Origin: VRUE01 sp035605695 | GTDB taxonomy: Bacteria; Actinomycetota; Thermoleophilia; Solirubrobacterales; 70-9 | Length of the DNA: 64,000 bases | Reading direction: 5' to 3' | Assembly (NCBI GenBank): GCA_035605695.1 | Contig: DATNGZ010000019.1 | Coordinates: 124,001-188,000 of the forward strand | Shown here: one piece after another, positions 32,186 to 41,646 of the stretch | Layout: every line of letters starts with the position of its first letter | How positions within the stretch are numbered: the first letter of the stretch is position 1 | Notes under the pieces: generated by a model | What the model was told of the DNA's origin: nothing | Seen by the model: the letters and a program-made list of their open reading frames with translations, nothing else | Databases searched by the model: none | Program-made: the position numbers and the translations under genes

Positions 32186-33751
32186 GTGGCCCGGTCTTAC
32201 GACGCGGTGGTGGTTGGTTCTGGCTTCGGTGGTGGCATCGCCGCCTGCCGATTGGCGGAAGCGGGCAAGCGGGTGTGTGTGCTTGAGCGGGGCCGCCGGT
32301 TCGCCCCCAAGGACTTTCCCGACGAGCCGACGCAGGCGCCGGCGATGCTCTGGCACGAGTCGCTGAATCCCGAAGGCCTCTTCGACGTAAGGATGATGCG
32401 CGATGTCTCGGTGATCACTGCCGCCGGTGTCGGTGGTGGCTCACTTGTTTACGCGAACGTGCAGCTGCGGGCCCCGGCCGAGGCCTTCGACCGGGACTGG
32501 CCGGCGGCGCTCAACCGCGCGGCGCTGGATCCTTGGTACGACCGCACCGAGGAGGCGCTGCAACCCGTACCGACGCCCGACGACCCCAGCCTGCCAAAGG
32601 TCCGCGCCTTCGCCGCCGCCGGTCGACACGTGGGTAAGCAGGCGGAACCGCTGCCGCTCGCGGTCCACTTCGGCGAGCCCCGCGAGCACCCTTTCAGTGG
32701 CGCCAAGCAAGAGGGCTGCCAGAACCTCGGCCGCTGCGACATCGGCTGTCCCGTCAACGCGCGCAACACGGTCGACATCACCTACGTCGCCCGCGCGGAA
32801 AAATACGGTGCCGAGGTTCGGCCCCTGCATCTCGCCGAGGAGGTCGCGCCGCCCTCGACCCCGGGCGGAAACTGGAGTGTGTCCTTCAAGCACCTCGGCG
32901 ACGGCGAGGACGGCAGCGTCGAGGCGCCGACCCTGATCCTCGCTGCCGGCACGATCGGCTCCTCGCGCCTGCTGCTGAAGAACCGCCGTCGCCTGCCCGC
33001 CCTTTCCGCCGCCCTCGGCAGTCGCTTCTCCGGCAACGGCGATGCGCTCGGAATCGCCTTCGATCCCAGCGCGGCCGATGTCCAGAATGCCCGCAACGAT
33101 TTCGGCCCGACGATGACGAGCAAGCTCGACTACACCCACGAGCGCCGGTTGATCGTCGCCGACGGCGGCCTGCCCGCCAATTTTGACGCCTTGCTCGACG
33201 TCGCCCGCGGCGTCAACGTGATCCGCGGCTGGCGCCGCCTATTGCTGCGCCTGCGCGCGGCGCTGATCCAGCTTGGCTGGAGCGATCAGGCGGTGCGCCC
33301 GCGCGAGCTCCGCTTGGCTCAGCGCGAGTCCGATGTTGACTCGCTGATCTTCCTGATGATCGGCCGCGACGCTGCCGATGGGCAGATGCGTTTGACGCGG
33401 CTCTTTCGTCGCTTTGACATTCGCTGGAGCATGGATGCCTCGGCGCAGCTGTTCGCCGATCTCGAACGGACCGCGAAGGAGGTCGCCGAGGCGAGCGGAG
33501 CGACGCCGTTCTATGCGCTCGAAGGCGGGCCGCTGAGCAAGTTCACAACTGTGCACCCGCTCGGCGGTTGCCCGATGGCCGATGACCCGGCCCGCGGCGT
33601 CGTCGACGACGTTGGTCGCGTCCACGGCTACCCGGGTCTCCACGTCCTCGATGGCTCGATCGTCCCGACCGCGCTCGGCGTCAACCCCTCGAAGACGATC
33701 GCGGCACTGGCTGAGCGCGGCGCGGCGCGGCTGGTGGAGGACCTCGCTTGA
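32186..33751 (+). CDS. GMC-family oxidoreductase (cholesterol oxidase-like)
   Basis: A 521-residue FAD flavoprotein. The dinucleotide motif is VVVGSGFGGGIAACRLAEAG near the start, GVGGGSLVYANVQLR is the GMC FAD-loop signature, GRCDIGCPVNARNT a Cys-rich stretch, and VHPLGGCPMADDPARGVVD with DGSIVPTALGVNPSKTIAALAERGA closes the protein as in cholesterol oxidase-type members. It oxidises an alcohol, perhaps a sterol or sugar. It lacks a signal peptide. It overlaps the next gene by 4 bases and heads a three-gene operon. Confidence 0.87.
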   Translation: MARSYDAVVVGSGFGGGIAACRLAEAGKRVCVLERGRRFAPKDFPDEPTQAPAMLWHESLNPEGLFDVRMMRDVSVITAAGVGGGSLVYANVQLRAPAEAFDRDWPAALNRAALDPWYDRTEEALQPVPTPDDPSLPKVRAFAAAGRHVGKQAEPLPLAVHFGEPREHPFSGAKQEGCQNLGRCDIGCPVNARNTVDITYVARAEKYGAEVRPLHLAEEVAPPSTPGGNWSVSFKHLGDGEDGSVEAPTLILAAGTIGSSRLLLKNRRRLPALSAALGSRFSGNGDALGIAFDPSAADVQNARNDFGPTMTSKLDYTHERRLIVADGGLPANFDALLDVARGVNVIRGWRRLLLRLRAALIQLGWSDQAVRPRELRLAQRESDVDSLIFLMIGRDAADGQMRLTRLFRRFDIRWSMDASAQLFADLERTAKEVAEASGATPFYALEGGPLSKFTTVHPLGGCPMADDPARGVVDDVGRVHGYPGLHVLDGSIVPTALGVNPSKTIAALAERGAARLVEDLA

Positions 33752-35172
33752 GTCCCGTTTGGAAGAACCACACCGGCGGACAGCGCTGTGACCCGGTGGA
33801 GATCGTCAGCCCGGGCACGCTTGAGCAGCTGGTCGATCTCGTCAATAGAGCCGAGCGTGAGGGCAAGACGCTGCGCGCCTCGGGGGCGAGGCACGCCTGG
33901 TCAGACATCGCCCTGACCAACGGGATCATGGTCGAACCCGACAACCTCAGCCAGGTCACGCGGGCCGAGCCGGCGACGCTGCGCCCGCAGCCCGCCGGCG
34001 TCAACCTGGTCTGGGTCGGCTCGGGCACGCACCTGCGCACGCTCAATCCAGCGCTCGAAAAGATGGGGCTGGCGCTGCGCAACATGGGCGGATACGACGC
34101 GCAGACGATCGCCGGCGTGATCTCGACCTCCACGCACGGCTCCGGCCTCGCCTTCGGCCCCTTTCCCGATGCCGTCCGCTCACTCGAGCTGGTCGTCTCC
34201 GCTGGTCGGGCGCTGCGGGTCGAGCCGGCAGACGGCCCCACCGATCCAGATGTCTTTGACGACGAGGGGCTGGAGTTGGTTCAGGACGACGAGCAATTCG
34301 CCGCCGCGATCTGTGGCCTTGGCACGCTCGGCCTGCTCTACCGGGTGATGATTGACGTGCGGGAGAAGTTCTGGCTGAAGGAGGTGCGCACGCTCGACAC
34401 CTGGGAGAAAGTCCGTTCCACACTTACCCCCGGGGGCGTTCTCGGCGAGGAGGGGCACTACGAGCTGTTCGTCAATCCCTATGCCGGCGACGACGGTGAG
34501 CACCGGGTGTTGGTGACGATGCGGACGAATACGGAGGAGCCGGGCGATGAGCCGCAGGACAAGCTCGAGCGCCACTTCCTGACTGAACTTGAGTCCTCTT
34601 GGCACTTCACCGGTGTGTTGCTGCGCTTCCTCGCCCGCCACTTTCCCTCGCTGATGGCCAAGCGCTTCGACTCGGTGCTCGAGGAAATGTGCGACGACAA
34701 TTACACCAATATCTCCTACAAGGTCTTCAACATCGGCGAAGCGAACGCCCTGCCCGCGGACTCGATGGAGCTGGGGGTCGCCGTCGACGGCCGCCATCTC
34801 GAAGCCGTTGACAAGATTCTGGCGATCGCCGCGGAGCGCGCCAAGGAAGGGATCTACCACACCTCTCCGTTCTCACTGCGGTTCGTCGCCCCGTCACGTG
34901 CCTACGCCTCGATGATGTACGCGCAGCCGACGATGATGATCGAGCTGATCATGGTCACCGGCAGCCGCGGCGGCAACTCCCTGCTGGTGGGTTATGAAGA
35001 CGCGCTGGCCGGCCTCGACGTGCGGCCGCACTGGGGTCAGATCAATGCGATTGAACCCGAGCAGCTGCCCCAGCTGTACCCGATGTGGGATCGCTGGATG
35101 GCGGTTGAGAAAGAGTACAACGCCTCCGGCGTCTTCGACTCTCCCTTCACCGAGCGGGTGGGGATCTCGTGA
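33748..35172 (+). CDS. FAD-linked oxidase, sugar-1,4-lactone oxidase-like (VAO family)
   Basis: A 474-residue VAO/PCMH-type flavoprotein. The FAD part has RASGARHAWSDIALTNGIMV, WVGSGTHLRTLNPALEKMGLALRNMG and the family signature TIAGVISTSTHGSG. The rest includes a DUF/ALO substrate region ending in HWGQIN and the SPFTERVG tail. ALO-type enzymes oxidise aldono-lactones using oxygen; the real substrate is not known. TTG 33748 overlaps the GMC stop, so it is coupled. It overlaps the next gene by 4 bases. Confidence 0.85.
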   Translation: MSPVWKNHTGGQRCDPVEIVSPGTLEQLVDLVNRAEREGKTLRASGARHAWSDIALTNGIMVEPDNLSQVTRAEPATLRPQPAGVNLVWVGSGTHLRTLNPALEKMGLALRNMGGYDAQTIAGVISTSTHGSGLAFGPFPDAVRSLELVVSAGRALRVEPADGPTDPDVFDDEGLELVQDDEQFAAAICGLGTLGLLYRVMIDVREKFWLKEVRTLDTWEKVRSTLTPGGVLGEEGHYELFVNPYAGDDGEHRVLVTMRTNTEEPGDEPQDKLERHFLTELESSWHFTGVLLRFLARHFPSLMAKRFDSVLEEMCDDNYTNISYKVFNIGEANALPADSMELGVAVDGRHLEAVDKILAIAAERAKEGIYHTSPFSLRFVAPSRAYASMMYAQPTMMIELIMVTGSRGGNSLLVGYEDALAGLDVRPHWGQINAIEPEQLPQLYPMWDRWMAVEKEYNASGVFDSPFTERVGIS

Positions 35173-36353
35173 CCTCCAACGCAACCACGCTGGCTCGTTA
35201 CTCCCCCTACGTCCAGTACGACTCGCTGGAGAGCTTCGCGGCCGACTCGGCGGCAACGATGACGGACTGTGTGATTGCGGACTTCCCGCGTGGGAACTCG
35301 CTGCGCCAAGGCAGCGAGAAGGTCCTGGCAGAGGTCGCCCCGCCCGCCGGCGAGTCGAAGCTCGAGCTGAGCTTTCTGCGGGCGGGCAATTACTCCGACT
35401 CGGCTAAAACGAAGGTAAGCGCCGATGATTACCTTGATGTCACTGGCAAGCACTACGTCGAAGAGGCGCGCGAGATGCACACCCGCCCCGGCTACGGCGA
35501 CCAGGTCTATGGCCACGCTAAGCGGGACGAGAAAGGCACTCTCTGGTTGCAGTACTGGTTCTTCTACTACTACAACAACAAGGCCTTTCTCCACGCCGGC
35601 CTGCACGAGGGTGACTGGGAGATGGTTCAGCTGCGCCTTGGCGCCGACGGTACGCCCGACGTCGCCACCTACGCCCAGCATGCCCACGGCGAACGCTGTG
35701 ACTGGGCTGATGTCGAAACGGAGGAGGGCCCCGAAGGGCCGGTGCCGGTCGTCTACTCGGCACGCGGCTCCCACGCCTCCTACTTTCGCCCCGGGACTTA
35801 CGACCAGGCGCCGATCGTGCCCGATCACAACGACGCCGGCGGGCCACGAGTGCGACCGCAGCTCAACGTGATTGGGGACAAGGATCCGGCCTGGGTCGCC
35901 TGGCCGGGCCGCTGGGGCAGCACCAAAGCGCTGATCGGCCCGATCGGCTCCGATAGTCCGCCGGGCCCGCGCTGGCACGGCGCCTGGCGTGACCCGCTCG
36001 CGTTCCACGAGGACGCGCGGCAGGCCGAGGACCTCGCCCCGGTCGCGGGCGCCGACCTACCGAAGCCGGCCGCTCCGACGATCGAAGTCAAACGCGACGG
36101 CACTCGCGCCCTCGTCTCCTACAGCTTCCCCCAGCCTGACCCTTCCGCCCCGAAGTTGAGGGGAATCCTGATCAGTCTCGACGGCAGCAAAGACGGCAGG
36201 CCACCGGCGACGAAGGTCTTCCAGGCCAGCGCCGAGCCCGGCGAGATCGAGTTTCCGCTCGACCTCGAAGACCGCGCCTACACGGTCCGCGCCAGCGCTG
36301 TCGGTGAGAACGGGATCACTGGCCCCCCGTCGGCCAACGAACTACCCGTCTAG
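35169..36353 (+). CDS. Vps62/DUF946-like protein
   Basis: A 394-residue protein with the Vps62-like pattern: LARYSPYVQYDSLESFAADS, QYWFFYYYNNKAFLHAGLHEGDWEMVQLRL, then VVYSARGSHASYFRPG, where the HEGDWE and SHASY motifs are characteristic. A C-terminal fibronectin-like region follows (about 300-394). Vps62-like proteins occur in plants and fungi as well as bacteria, and their biochemical role is unclear. It starts at GTG 35169 within the stop of the flavoprotein gene. Co-translation with two oxidases suggests it acts on, or binds, their product. Confidence 0.8.
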   Translation: MTSNATTLARYSPYVQYDSLESFAADSAATMTDCVIADFPRGNSLRQGSEKVLAEVAPPAGESKLELSFLRAGNYSDSAKTKVSADDYLDVTGKHYVEEAREMHTRPGYGDQVYGHAKRDEKGTLWLQYWFFYYYNNKAFLHAGLHEGDWEMVQLRLGADGTPDVATYAQHAHGERCDWADVETEEGPEGPVPVVYSARGSHASYFRPGTYDQAPIVPDHNDAGGPRVRPQLNVIGDKDPAWVAWPGRWGSTKALIGPIGSDSPPGPRWHGAWRDPLAFHEDARQAEDLAPVAGADLPKPAAPTIEVKRDGTRALVSYSFPQPDPSAPKLRGILISLDGSKDGRPPATKVFQASAEPGEIEFPLDLEDRAYTVRASAVGENGITGPPSANELPV

Positions 36354-36367
36354 CTTGCCGGGCGGCC

Positions 36368-38626
36368 CTAGAGAACCGGGCCGAGGACGCTGGAGTCGCG
36401 AAAGTGGGGCAGCGCGTGTAGTTGCGGGAAGTCCAGTTGCTCGAATTCGAGGTCGCGCCGCAGGCGGTTGAGCGACTGCCAGGCGGTGTTGACGTCAGTG
36501 GAGAAGCCCTGGGTGACGTCGGCGAGGCGGTCGACGGGGCAGAGCCCGTCCCGCCGTGCATCGCCGCGCAACGCATCGTCGACGTAGGGACGATCGTGAA
36601 AGAGCGGGAAGAACTCGGCCATCGTCGCGGCCAGGTATGCGCACGCGGCCATCTGCGTGCCGAGGCTCTGCACCTCCCGCCGCTCCTGGCGCAGGTCATC
36701 TTCTTCGGGCAGGGCGGCGAGAGTGCCAAGGAAGTCAGGCTCGAAGCTGCGGCAAATCCCCAGCAGCGCGTTCGCGTCGCAGCCGGCCTCCTCGACGCCC
36801 TGCAGCCAGGCGATCAGCAGGCTGGTGTGATCCTCGGACTTGAGCCGCCTCGCCGCAACCTTGGTTGCGCCCGCTTTGCAGATCAGTTCGTCGCCGATCA
36901 GCTTCTGGCTCGCCTCCTCCAGCGAGGTTCCCTTCGGCAGCTCGACCAGGTCGCGGGCAGCCCGAATCAGGTCCCGGGGAAGACCCCCGGAGATGCAGTG
37001 CAGGAGGCAGGCGAAGGGTTGCGGCAGCTCGACGATGCGGCGGTCGAGCAGGCGCCGCGAATCTTCGAACTCGAGCTGAGGGATCTGCAGCACCGAGTCG
37101 AACGAGCTGTCGAAGACGTCGCGGATCGGCAGCCCGCGACGCTCAAAGAAGCTCATCGCGTCCTCAGAGATCGAGATCAGGAAGAAGCAACCCGAGACGC
37201 GGAAAACGACCTTGATCTCATTGAGGAAGCGCCGCGCGTCCTCGTCGCTCATCTTGTCGAGCTCGTCGATGCAGATCCGCACCTGGCGAGCGCCGGGCCC
37301 GACGGAGACCTGCTGCAGGAAGCCGCGGAACTCGTTGACGACGTCGGGGAAGCTCATCCGCTGCTCGACCAACTCGGAGCTGGCCTCGAGGCCAGCCTCT
37401 CCACCGGCCGGGAGCTTGAGCGAGCCCGACCATCCCGAGGAGAAGCTCTGCTGGAACCAGATCCGGCGCAGCATCGTGGCAGCGGTAGCGGCGTGGGCCG
37501 AATTCTCACTCGCCCGGGTGCTGCCGCGCAGCCTCAGCCGCTGGCGGATCCAAGACGTTTCATTGAGCAACGAGGTGGTCAGGAGCCCGGCGCCGAGCGC
37601 CATCAGCAGCACCCCGACGAACCCCAACGACGCTTCGAAGCCGCCGTCGAAAACCCAGATGCCGGCGAGGATGGTGATCGGGCCGGCGAAGAAGCGAGGC
37701 TGCAGGATCCTCCCCCGGGTCATCCCGAACGGGCCGAGCAGGGGACGGTCGGAGCCGCGCAGCCGAGCGACGGCGTCGCGCCCGAGCACCTCCGCGCAGA
37801 CCTTGGCGAAGAGGTGGAGGACGAACTCGCGGCCGTCGTACTCGACCGGGGCGTCAGCCACCACCGCGAACACCGGTCGGCCTACCTCATCGGACCCGCA
37901 GACAGAGCGCATCAGGGTGCTCTTGCCGACCCCGCGTGGTCCCGAGATACCGATCGCGCCGCCCTGCATCCGCTCCATCAGCCGCGTCAGGCGCTCCCTA
38001 GCTTTGGTCGAGATCTCGTGCTGTGGATCGTCCACCTCGGCAAGACCGCTGCAGTCTCCCCTGTAGCTCAGTGCAGTCTCGTATGAACGGTCTTTGGCGG
38101 CGTTGATCCGCTCTCGCAGCCAGCCCTCGCCAAGCTGTCGCACCTGGTTTCTGCAGTCCGCTTCGGCAGCCCGCCTTTTCTCACCGGCGACGCGCGCCTG
38201 CGGGCTGCGCCAGCGGACCACGAAGGTCAGTATCGCCGCCGGCCAGAGGATGAGGATGGTGCCCAAGGCCGGGCTGATGCCGTAGAGCCAGGAGCGAACT
38301 GCGGGAATGGTTACCGCGATCAGGGCGAGGGCTGATATGACCACGGCCAGGCCCACCGCCAGCCCCAAGACCAGCCGCACCATGTAGGCAGGTGGGCGCT
38401 CGTTCGTCTTTGGCAACAACCTCAATGCCTGCTGCGCATCGCGCGCTTCGATCTCCGCCTGCCGCGAGGCGGCGGCGAGTTCGAGGATTGCCTCCGCTTC
38501 TTCGCCTGCCTCCTCGAGCAACTGCTCGCTTGAGAGGCCGACCGCGGCGGCGAGCTCACCGAATTCACCATCTACGAGACTGCTTTCGAGGGCTGTTTCG
38601 AGGCGGATCAGGTCGGTTTGCCTCAT
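36368..38626 (-). CDS. KAP-like membrane-associated P-loop NTPase
   Basis: A 752-residue protein. An N-terminal charged helical part (1-75) is followed by two membrane helices (about 85-107 and 118-138). The P-loop domain has Walker A GPRGVGKST at 229-237 and Walker B RICIDELDK at 450-458. Two more hydrophobic segments (about 315-355) are inserted between the Walker motifs, a hallmark of the KAP NTPase group. KAP proteins in bacteria include defence and membrane-signalling members; no effector partner gene is adjacent. It is divergent from the M15 peptidase gene. Its role is unassigned. Confidence 0.72.
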   Translation of the reverse strand: MRQTDLIRLETALESSLVDGEFGELAAAVGLSSEQLLEEAGEEAEAILELAAASRQAEIEARDAQQALRLLPKTNERPPAYMVRLVLGLAVGLAVVISALALIAVTIPAVRSWLYGISPALGTILILWPAAILTFVVRWRSPQARVAGEKRRAAEADCRNQVRQLGEGWLRERINAAKDRSYETALSYRGDCSGLAEVDDPQHEISTKARERLTRLMERMQGGAIGISGPRGVGKSTLMRSVCGSDEVGRPVFAVVADAPVEYDGREFVLHLFAKVCAEVLGRDAVARLRGSDRPLLGPFGMTRGRILQPRFFAGPITILAGIWVFDGGFEASLGFVGVLLMALGAGLLTTSLLNETSWIRQRLRLRGSTRASENSAHAATAATMLRRIWFQQSFSSGWSGSLKLPAGGEAGLEASSELVEQRMSFPDVVNEFRGFLQQVSVGPGARQVRICIDELDKMSDEDARRFLNEIKVVFRVSGCFFLISISEDAMSFFERRGLPIRDVFDSSFDSVLQIPQLEFEDSRRLLDRRIVELPQPFACLLHCISGGLPRDLIRAARDLVELPKGTSLEEASQKLIGDELICKAGATKVAARRLKSEDHTSLLIAWLQGVEEAGCDANALLGICRSFEPDFLGTLAALPEEDDLRQERREVQSLGTQMAACAYLAATMAEFFPLFHDRPYVDDALRGDARRDGLCPVDRLADVTQGFSTDVNTAWQSLNRLRRDLEFEQLDFPQLHALPHFRDSSVLGPVL

Positions 38627-38713
38627 ACGATTTGCAAACCTAACCTATTCAGCCATTTTCAGTCCAAAATCGCAGTACCACCCTTTTCTTAGGTGCCGCA
38701 CCATAGTTGTCAC

Positions 38714-39370
38714 GTGAAAATCATTTCGTCACTCGTTCTTGCCGTCATCGCCCTCGCCGGGACGCCGGCGGCGCATGCCAACAGAGAAGCGTCATTCCAC
38801 GGCTCGGTTGAGCGCATCGATGCCGGCACCCGGGCGCGGATGACCGGCGTATCCTGGCACCACGGCTGTCCGGTCGGGTTCGCCGAACTGCGCCTACTCA
38901 CCGTCAGGCGCTGGGGGTTCGATGGGCGACCCCATCGCGGCAGGCTGGTCGTCAACCGCGATGCCGCCACGGCGATGCTGGAGACGATGCGCTCGCTCTA
39001 CCGGCTGCATTTCCCAATCCGCCAGATGCGCCTCGTCGACGCCTACGACGCCGACGACCACCTCAGCATGGCGGCCGACAACACCTCGGCCTTCAACTGC
39101 CGCTTCGTCGCCGGCAGCGAAGGCGTCTGGTCCGAACATGCCTACGGCAGGGCTCTCGACCTCAACCCACTCGAGAACCCCTACGTCACCGAGTCGGGCT
39201 ACGTCTCTCCTCCGGCCGGCGCTCCCTTCGCTGACAGGTCACGCCACCGGCGGGGCATGGTCCACCGCGGTGGCCCGGTGGTCGCGGCCTTCGCCGCGGC
39301 TGGCTGGGAGTGGGGCGGCAACTGGCCCTGGCCCAAGGACTACCAGCACTTCTCGGCGACCGGCCACTGA
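38714..39370 (+). CDS. Secreted M15-family D-Ala-D-Ala carboxypeptidase-like peptidase
   Basis: A 218-residue protein with a signal peptide (KIISSLVLAVIALAGTPAAHA) and an M15/VanY-like zinc peptidase domain. The zinc motif is SEHAYGRALDLNPLENPY (HxxGxxxD), and the closing motif KDYQHFSAT holds the last His ligand. It probably trims peptidoglycan stems or cross-links outside the cell. I chose GTG 38714 over GTG 38693, because it begins just before the signal peptide. It is divergent from the KAP-like NTPase across 87 bases. Confidence 0.84.
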   Translation: MKIISSLVLAVIALAGTPAAHANREASFHGSVERIDAGTRARMTGVSWHHGCPVGFAELRLLTVRRWGFDGRPHRGRLVVNRDAATAMLETMRSLYRLHFPIRQMRLVDAYDADDHLSMAADNTSAFNCRFVAGSEGVWSEHAYGRALDLNPLENPYVTESGYVSPPAGAPFADRSRHRRGMVHRGGPVVAAFAAAGWEWGGNWPWPKDYQHFSATGH

Positions 39371-39410
39371 GCGCCGCCGGTCGCTGAACGGCGAGCGGTG
39401 ATGGTCCCGC

Positions 39411-40676
39411 TCAGCCCGGCTGCGGGACGGGCTGAGCGTCGGCCACATCAACCGTGTCCGCGGCGGCGTTCTGGCGCCTCGACAGCGCCAGGCAGGGCAG
39501 CGCCAGGATCGAGATCCCGGCGCCGATCAGGTAGGACGGCGCGTATCCCCAGGCGTCGGCCGCACGGCCGAGCAGTGGCTGGGTCCAGACCCCGCCGGTG
39601 GAGGACATCATCGAGTCGAAGGAGAGGATCGTCGCCCGCTGCCGCGAGGGGATCAGGCCGTTGAGGTAGGTCTGGCGGATCGGCAGCGTCGCGGCGAAGA
39701 GCAGCCCCCAGACCACGATCAGCACGATCACCGCCCAGAAGCTCTCGACCAGCCCGATCAATCCGAGCGCCACGACGCTGAGTCCCGCCGTCACGATCAG
39801 CGCCGTTGTGCGGCGGCGGAAGAGGCGACGGATGCGGGGAGCGGCGATGCCACCGGCGATCTGGGCGCCGGCGACGATCGCCGCCACCAGGCCGGCGACT
39901 TGGTAGGCCTGCGGGTCGCCGTAGAGCTCCAACAGGTAGGGCTGCAGGGCGTAGAAGGCGTAGATGCCGACGCCACCGGTGAACAGCGACTCGACCATCA
40001 ACCACTTGACCGCCGGTACGCGCCAGCCGTAGTCGATTGAGTTGGAGGCGATCTTGCGCATCTCGGCCAGCGGCCGGCCACCGTTCTCGGGTTTGAAGCC
40101 GACGTCGTGCATGAGCCTGAAGGCGAGCCCGAACATGACGATCAGGACGAGGCCGCGCAGCACGAACGGCACGCCGAGGCTCGTCTGTCGGGCGATGAAG
40201 CCGCCGGCCACCGAGCCGACCAGCATCGCCGCGCCGCTGACGATCTGGCCTCGCCCGAAGACCGTCTCCAGCTCGCCGGTATAGCCGGTCGCGGTGAGCG
40301 CGTCGACCAGCCAGGCCTCGACCGCGCCGGAGAAGAAGGTGAAGCCGAGGCCGAGCAGCATCGAGGCGATCGCCCACTCCCAGAGCGGTGCGCTGAGCTG
40401 CCAGAGCAGCACGTAGAGAAAGGTCGACGCCATCAGCGTCAGCGTGCCGAGCAGGTAGGAGACGCGGCGCCCGATCGTGTCGGCGACGATCCCGGTCGGC
40501 ACCTCGAACAGCACCATCCCGGCGGTGAAGAAGGCGTTCGCGGCGAACGCTTCTAGGTTCGAGAGCCCGGCATCGAGCAAAAAGATCGTGTTGATCCCCC
40601 AGATCAGCGATGCGGCCAGCGTGTTGCCGAGCAGCAGAGTTAGGTAGGTGCGCTGTATCGAGCGAGGGGTTGGCAT
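39411..40676 (-). CDS. MFS transporter
   Basis: A 421-residue, 12-helix transporter. The motif A region is EVPTGIVADTIGRRVSY, and helix-rich halves are separated by a charged loop (HDVGFKPENGGRPLAEMRKI). It resembles the MFS group common in actinobacteria with broad or unknown drug or sugar substrates. ATG 40676 is adopted. It is divergent from yjbQ across 83 bases. No dedicated regulator is adjacent. Confidence 0.85.
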   Translation of the reverse strand: MPTPRSIQRTYLTLLLGNTLAASLIWGINTIFLLDAGLSNLEAFAANAFFTAGMVLFEVPTGIVADTIGRRVSYLLGTLTLMASTFLYVLLWQLSAPLWEWAIASMLLGLGFTFFSGAVEAWLVDALTATGYTGELETVFGRGQIVSGAAMLVGSVAGGFIARQTSLGVPFVLRGLVLIVMFGLAFRLMHDVGFKPENGGRPLAEMRKIASNSIDYGWRVPAVKWLMVESLFTGGVGIYAFYALQPYLLELYGDPQAYQVAGLVAAIVAGAQIAGGIAAPRIRRLFRRRTTALIVTAGLSVVALGLIGLVESFWAVIVLIVVWGLLFAATLPIRQTYLNGLIPSRQRATILSFDSMMSSTGGVWTQPLLGRAADAWGYAPSYLIGAGISILALPCLALSRRQNAAADTVDVADAQPVPQPG

Positions 40677-40759
40677 CCCGCCCTAGGTTTCCACCTTCGC
40701 CGCCGGCGCGAGAGACGGCGAAGCCGTGGACGCGCCGGGCGCTAGGTTGGAGCGAAGTC

Positions 40760-41188
40760 ATGTGGGTCCAGCAGACAATCCGACTCCAGCCGCAGTCCCG
40801 CGGCTTTCACCTGGTCACCGCGGAAGTGCTCAATGCCCTCCCCGAGCTGGGAGATGTCTCAGTCGGGATCCTCCACCTGCTGATCCAGCACACTTCCGCC
40901 TCCCTGGCGCTGAGCGAGAACGCCTCGCCGGAGGTGCGGCGTGACTTCGAGGCCTGGTTCGATCGCGCCGTCCCCGAAGGCGCCCCATACTGGACGCACA
41001 CCTTGGAGGGTGCCGACGACATGCCGGCCCACGTCAAGGCTGCCCTGCTGGGTCCCTCCCTGACGCTGCCAATCAGCGACGGCCGTCCCGCGCTTGGCAC
41101 GTGGCAGGGCATTTACCTCTGCGAGCACCGTGACGAGGGCGGCTCACGCTCGCTTGTGGCCACCGTGTGGGGCGAGCCGACTCGTTGA
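40760..41188 (+). CDS. YjbQ-family secondary thiamine-phosphate synthase-like enzyme
   Basis: A 142-residue protein of the UPF0047/YjbQ family: SRGFHLVTAEVLNAL, GILHLLIQHTSASLALSENASPEVRRDFEAWFDRAVPEG, HTLEGADDMPAHVKAALLGPSLTLPISDGRPALGTWQGIYLCEHRD. The H, T and S residues of the family's active-site cluster (QHTSASL, HVKA, LGTWQGI) are present. Some members show weak thiamine phosphate synthase activity. ATG 40760 follows GGAG. Confidence 0.9.
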   Translation: MWVQQTIRLQPQSRGFHLVTAEVLNALPELGDVSVGILHLLIQHTSASLALSENASPEVRRDFEAWFDRAVPEGAPYWTHTLEGADDMPAHVKAALLGPSLTLPISDGRPALGTWQGIYLCEHRDEGGSRSLVATVWGEPTR

Positions 41189-41237
41189 TTTGCGCCTACC
41201 TGACGAGCGGCGAAGGGGTTGGTTCGAATAGCCGGCC

Positions 41238-41534
41238 CTAGGGCTCCAGCTCCAGCACCACCTCGAACTTCTCCACGCCGGCGCGCTCACCCATGTCGTT
41301 GTCGCCGCTCGGAGGCGACATCGAGTTCAGCGTCTCGTCCCCTTGGCGGTAGTCCTCCTCGCTCTCAAAGAAGGTAATCGCCAGCGCCTTTTGCCCCTCG
41401 GCGTCGTTGAGGATCAGCAGTTTCTTGGCCGGGAGACCCGGGGGCGGCCCACCCTCGGCCTCGTTCCGAGCCCTGATCTCGGTGGCGGCCTTTGCTCCGT
41501 CGCCACCCTTGAACGTTGCCACTCGTGCGTACAT
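41238..41534 (-). CDS. Small dimeric alpha/beta-barrel-like protein
   Basis: A 98-residue protein: MYARVATFKGGDGAKAATEI at the start, KKLLILNDAEGQKALAITFFESEEDYRQGDETLNSM in the middle, VEKFEVVLELEP at the end. The pattern fits an antibiotic-biosynthesis-monooxygenase-like or YCII-like ferredoxin fold. ATG 41534 has AAAGGAGG at good spacing. No partner gene is evident. The function is unknown. Confidence 0.65.
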   Translation of the reverse strand: MYARVATFKGGDGAKAATEIRARNEAEGGPPPGLPAKKLLILNDAEGQKALAITFFESEEDYRQGDETLNSMSPPSGDNDMGERAGVEKFEVVLELEP

Positions 41535-41646
41535 ACCGTCCTCCTTTGCTTGGAGTTCTCTCGATATGAGGATGACACTCGAAGCGAGCAACGGTCGAAA
41601 TAGCCTGCGCCGCTGCGCTCGATGCGCGAGCAGGCGTACCGGGCCT

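Noticed and set aside
37640..37665. CGAAAAC in the KAP-like NTPase gene as a palindrome copy
   Set aside because: The 18-9-18 structure is absent and the sequence is part of the membrane segment.
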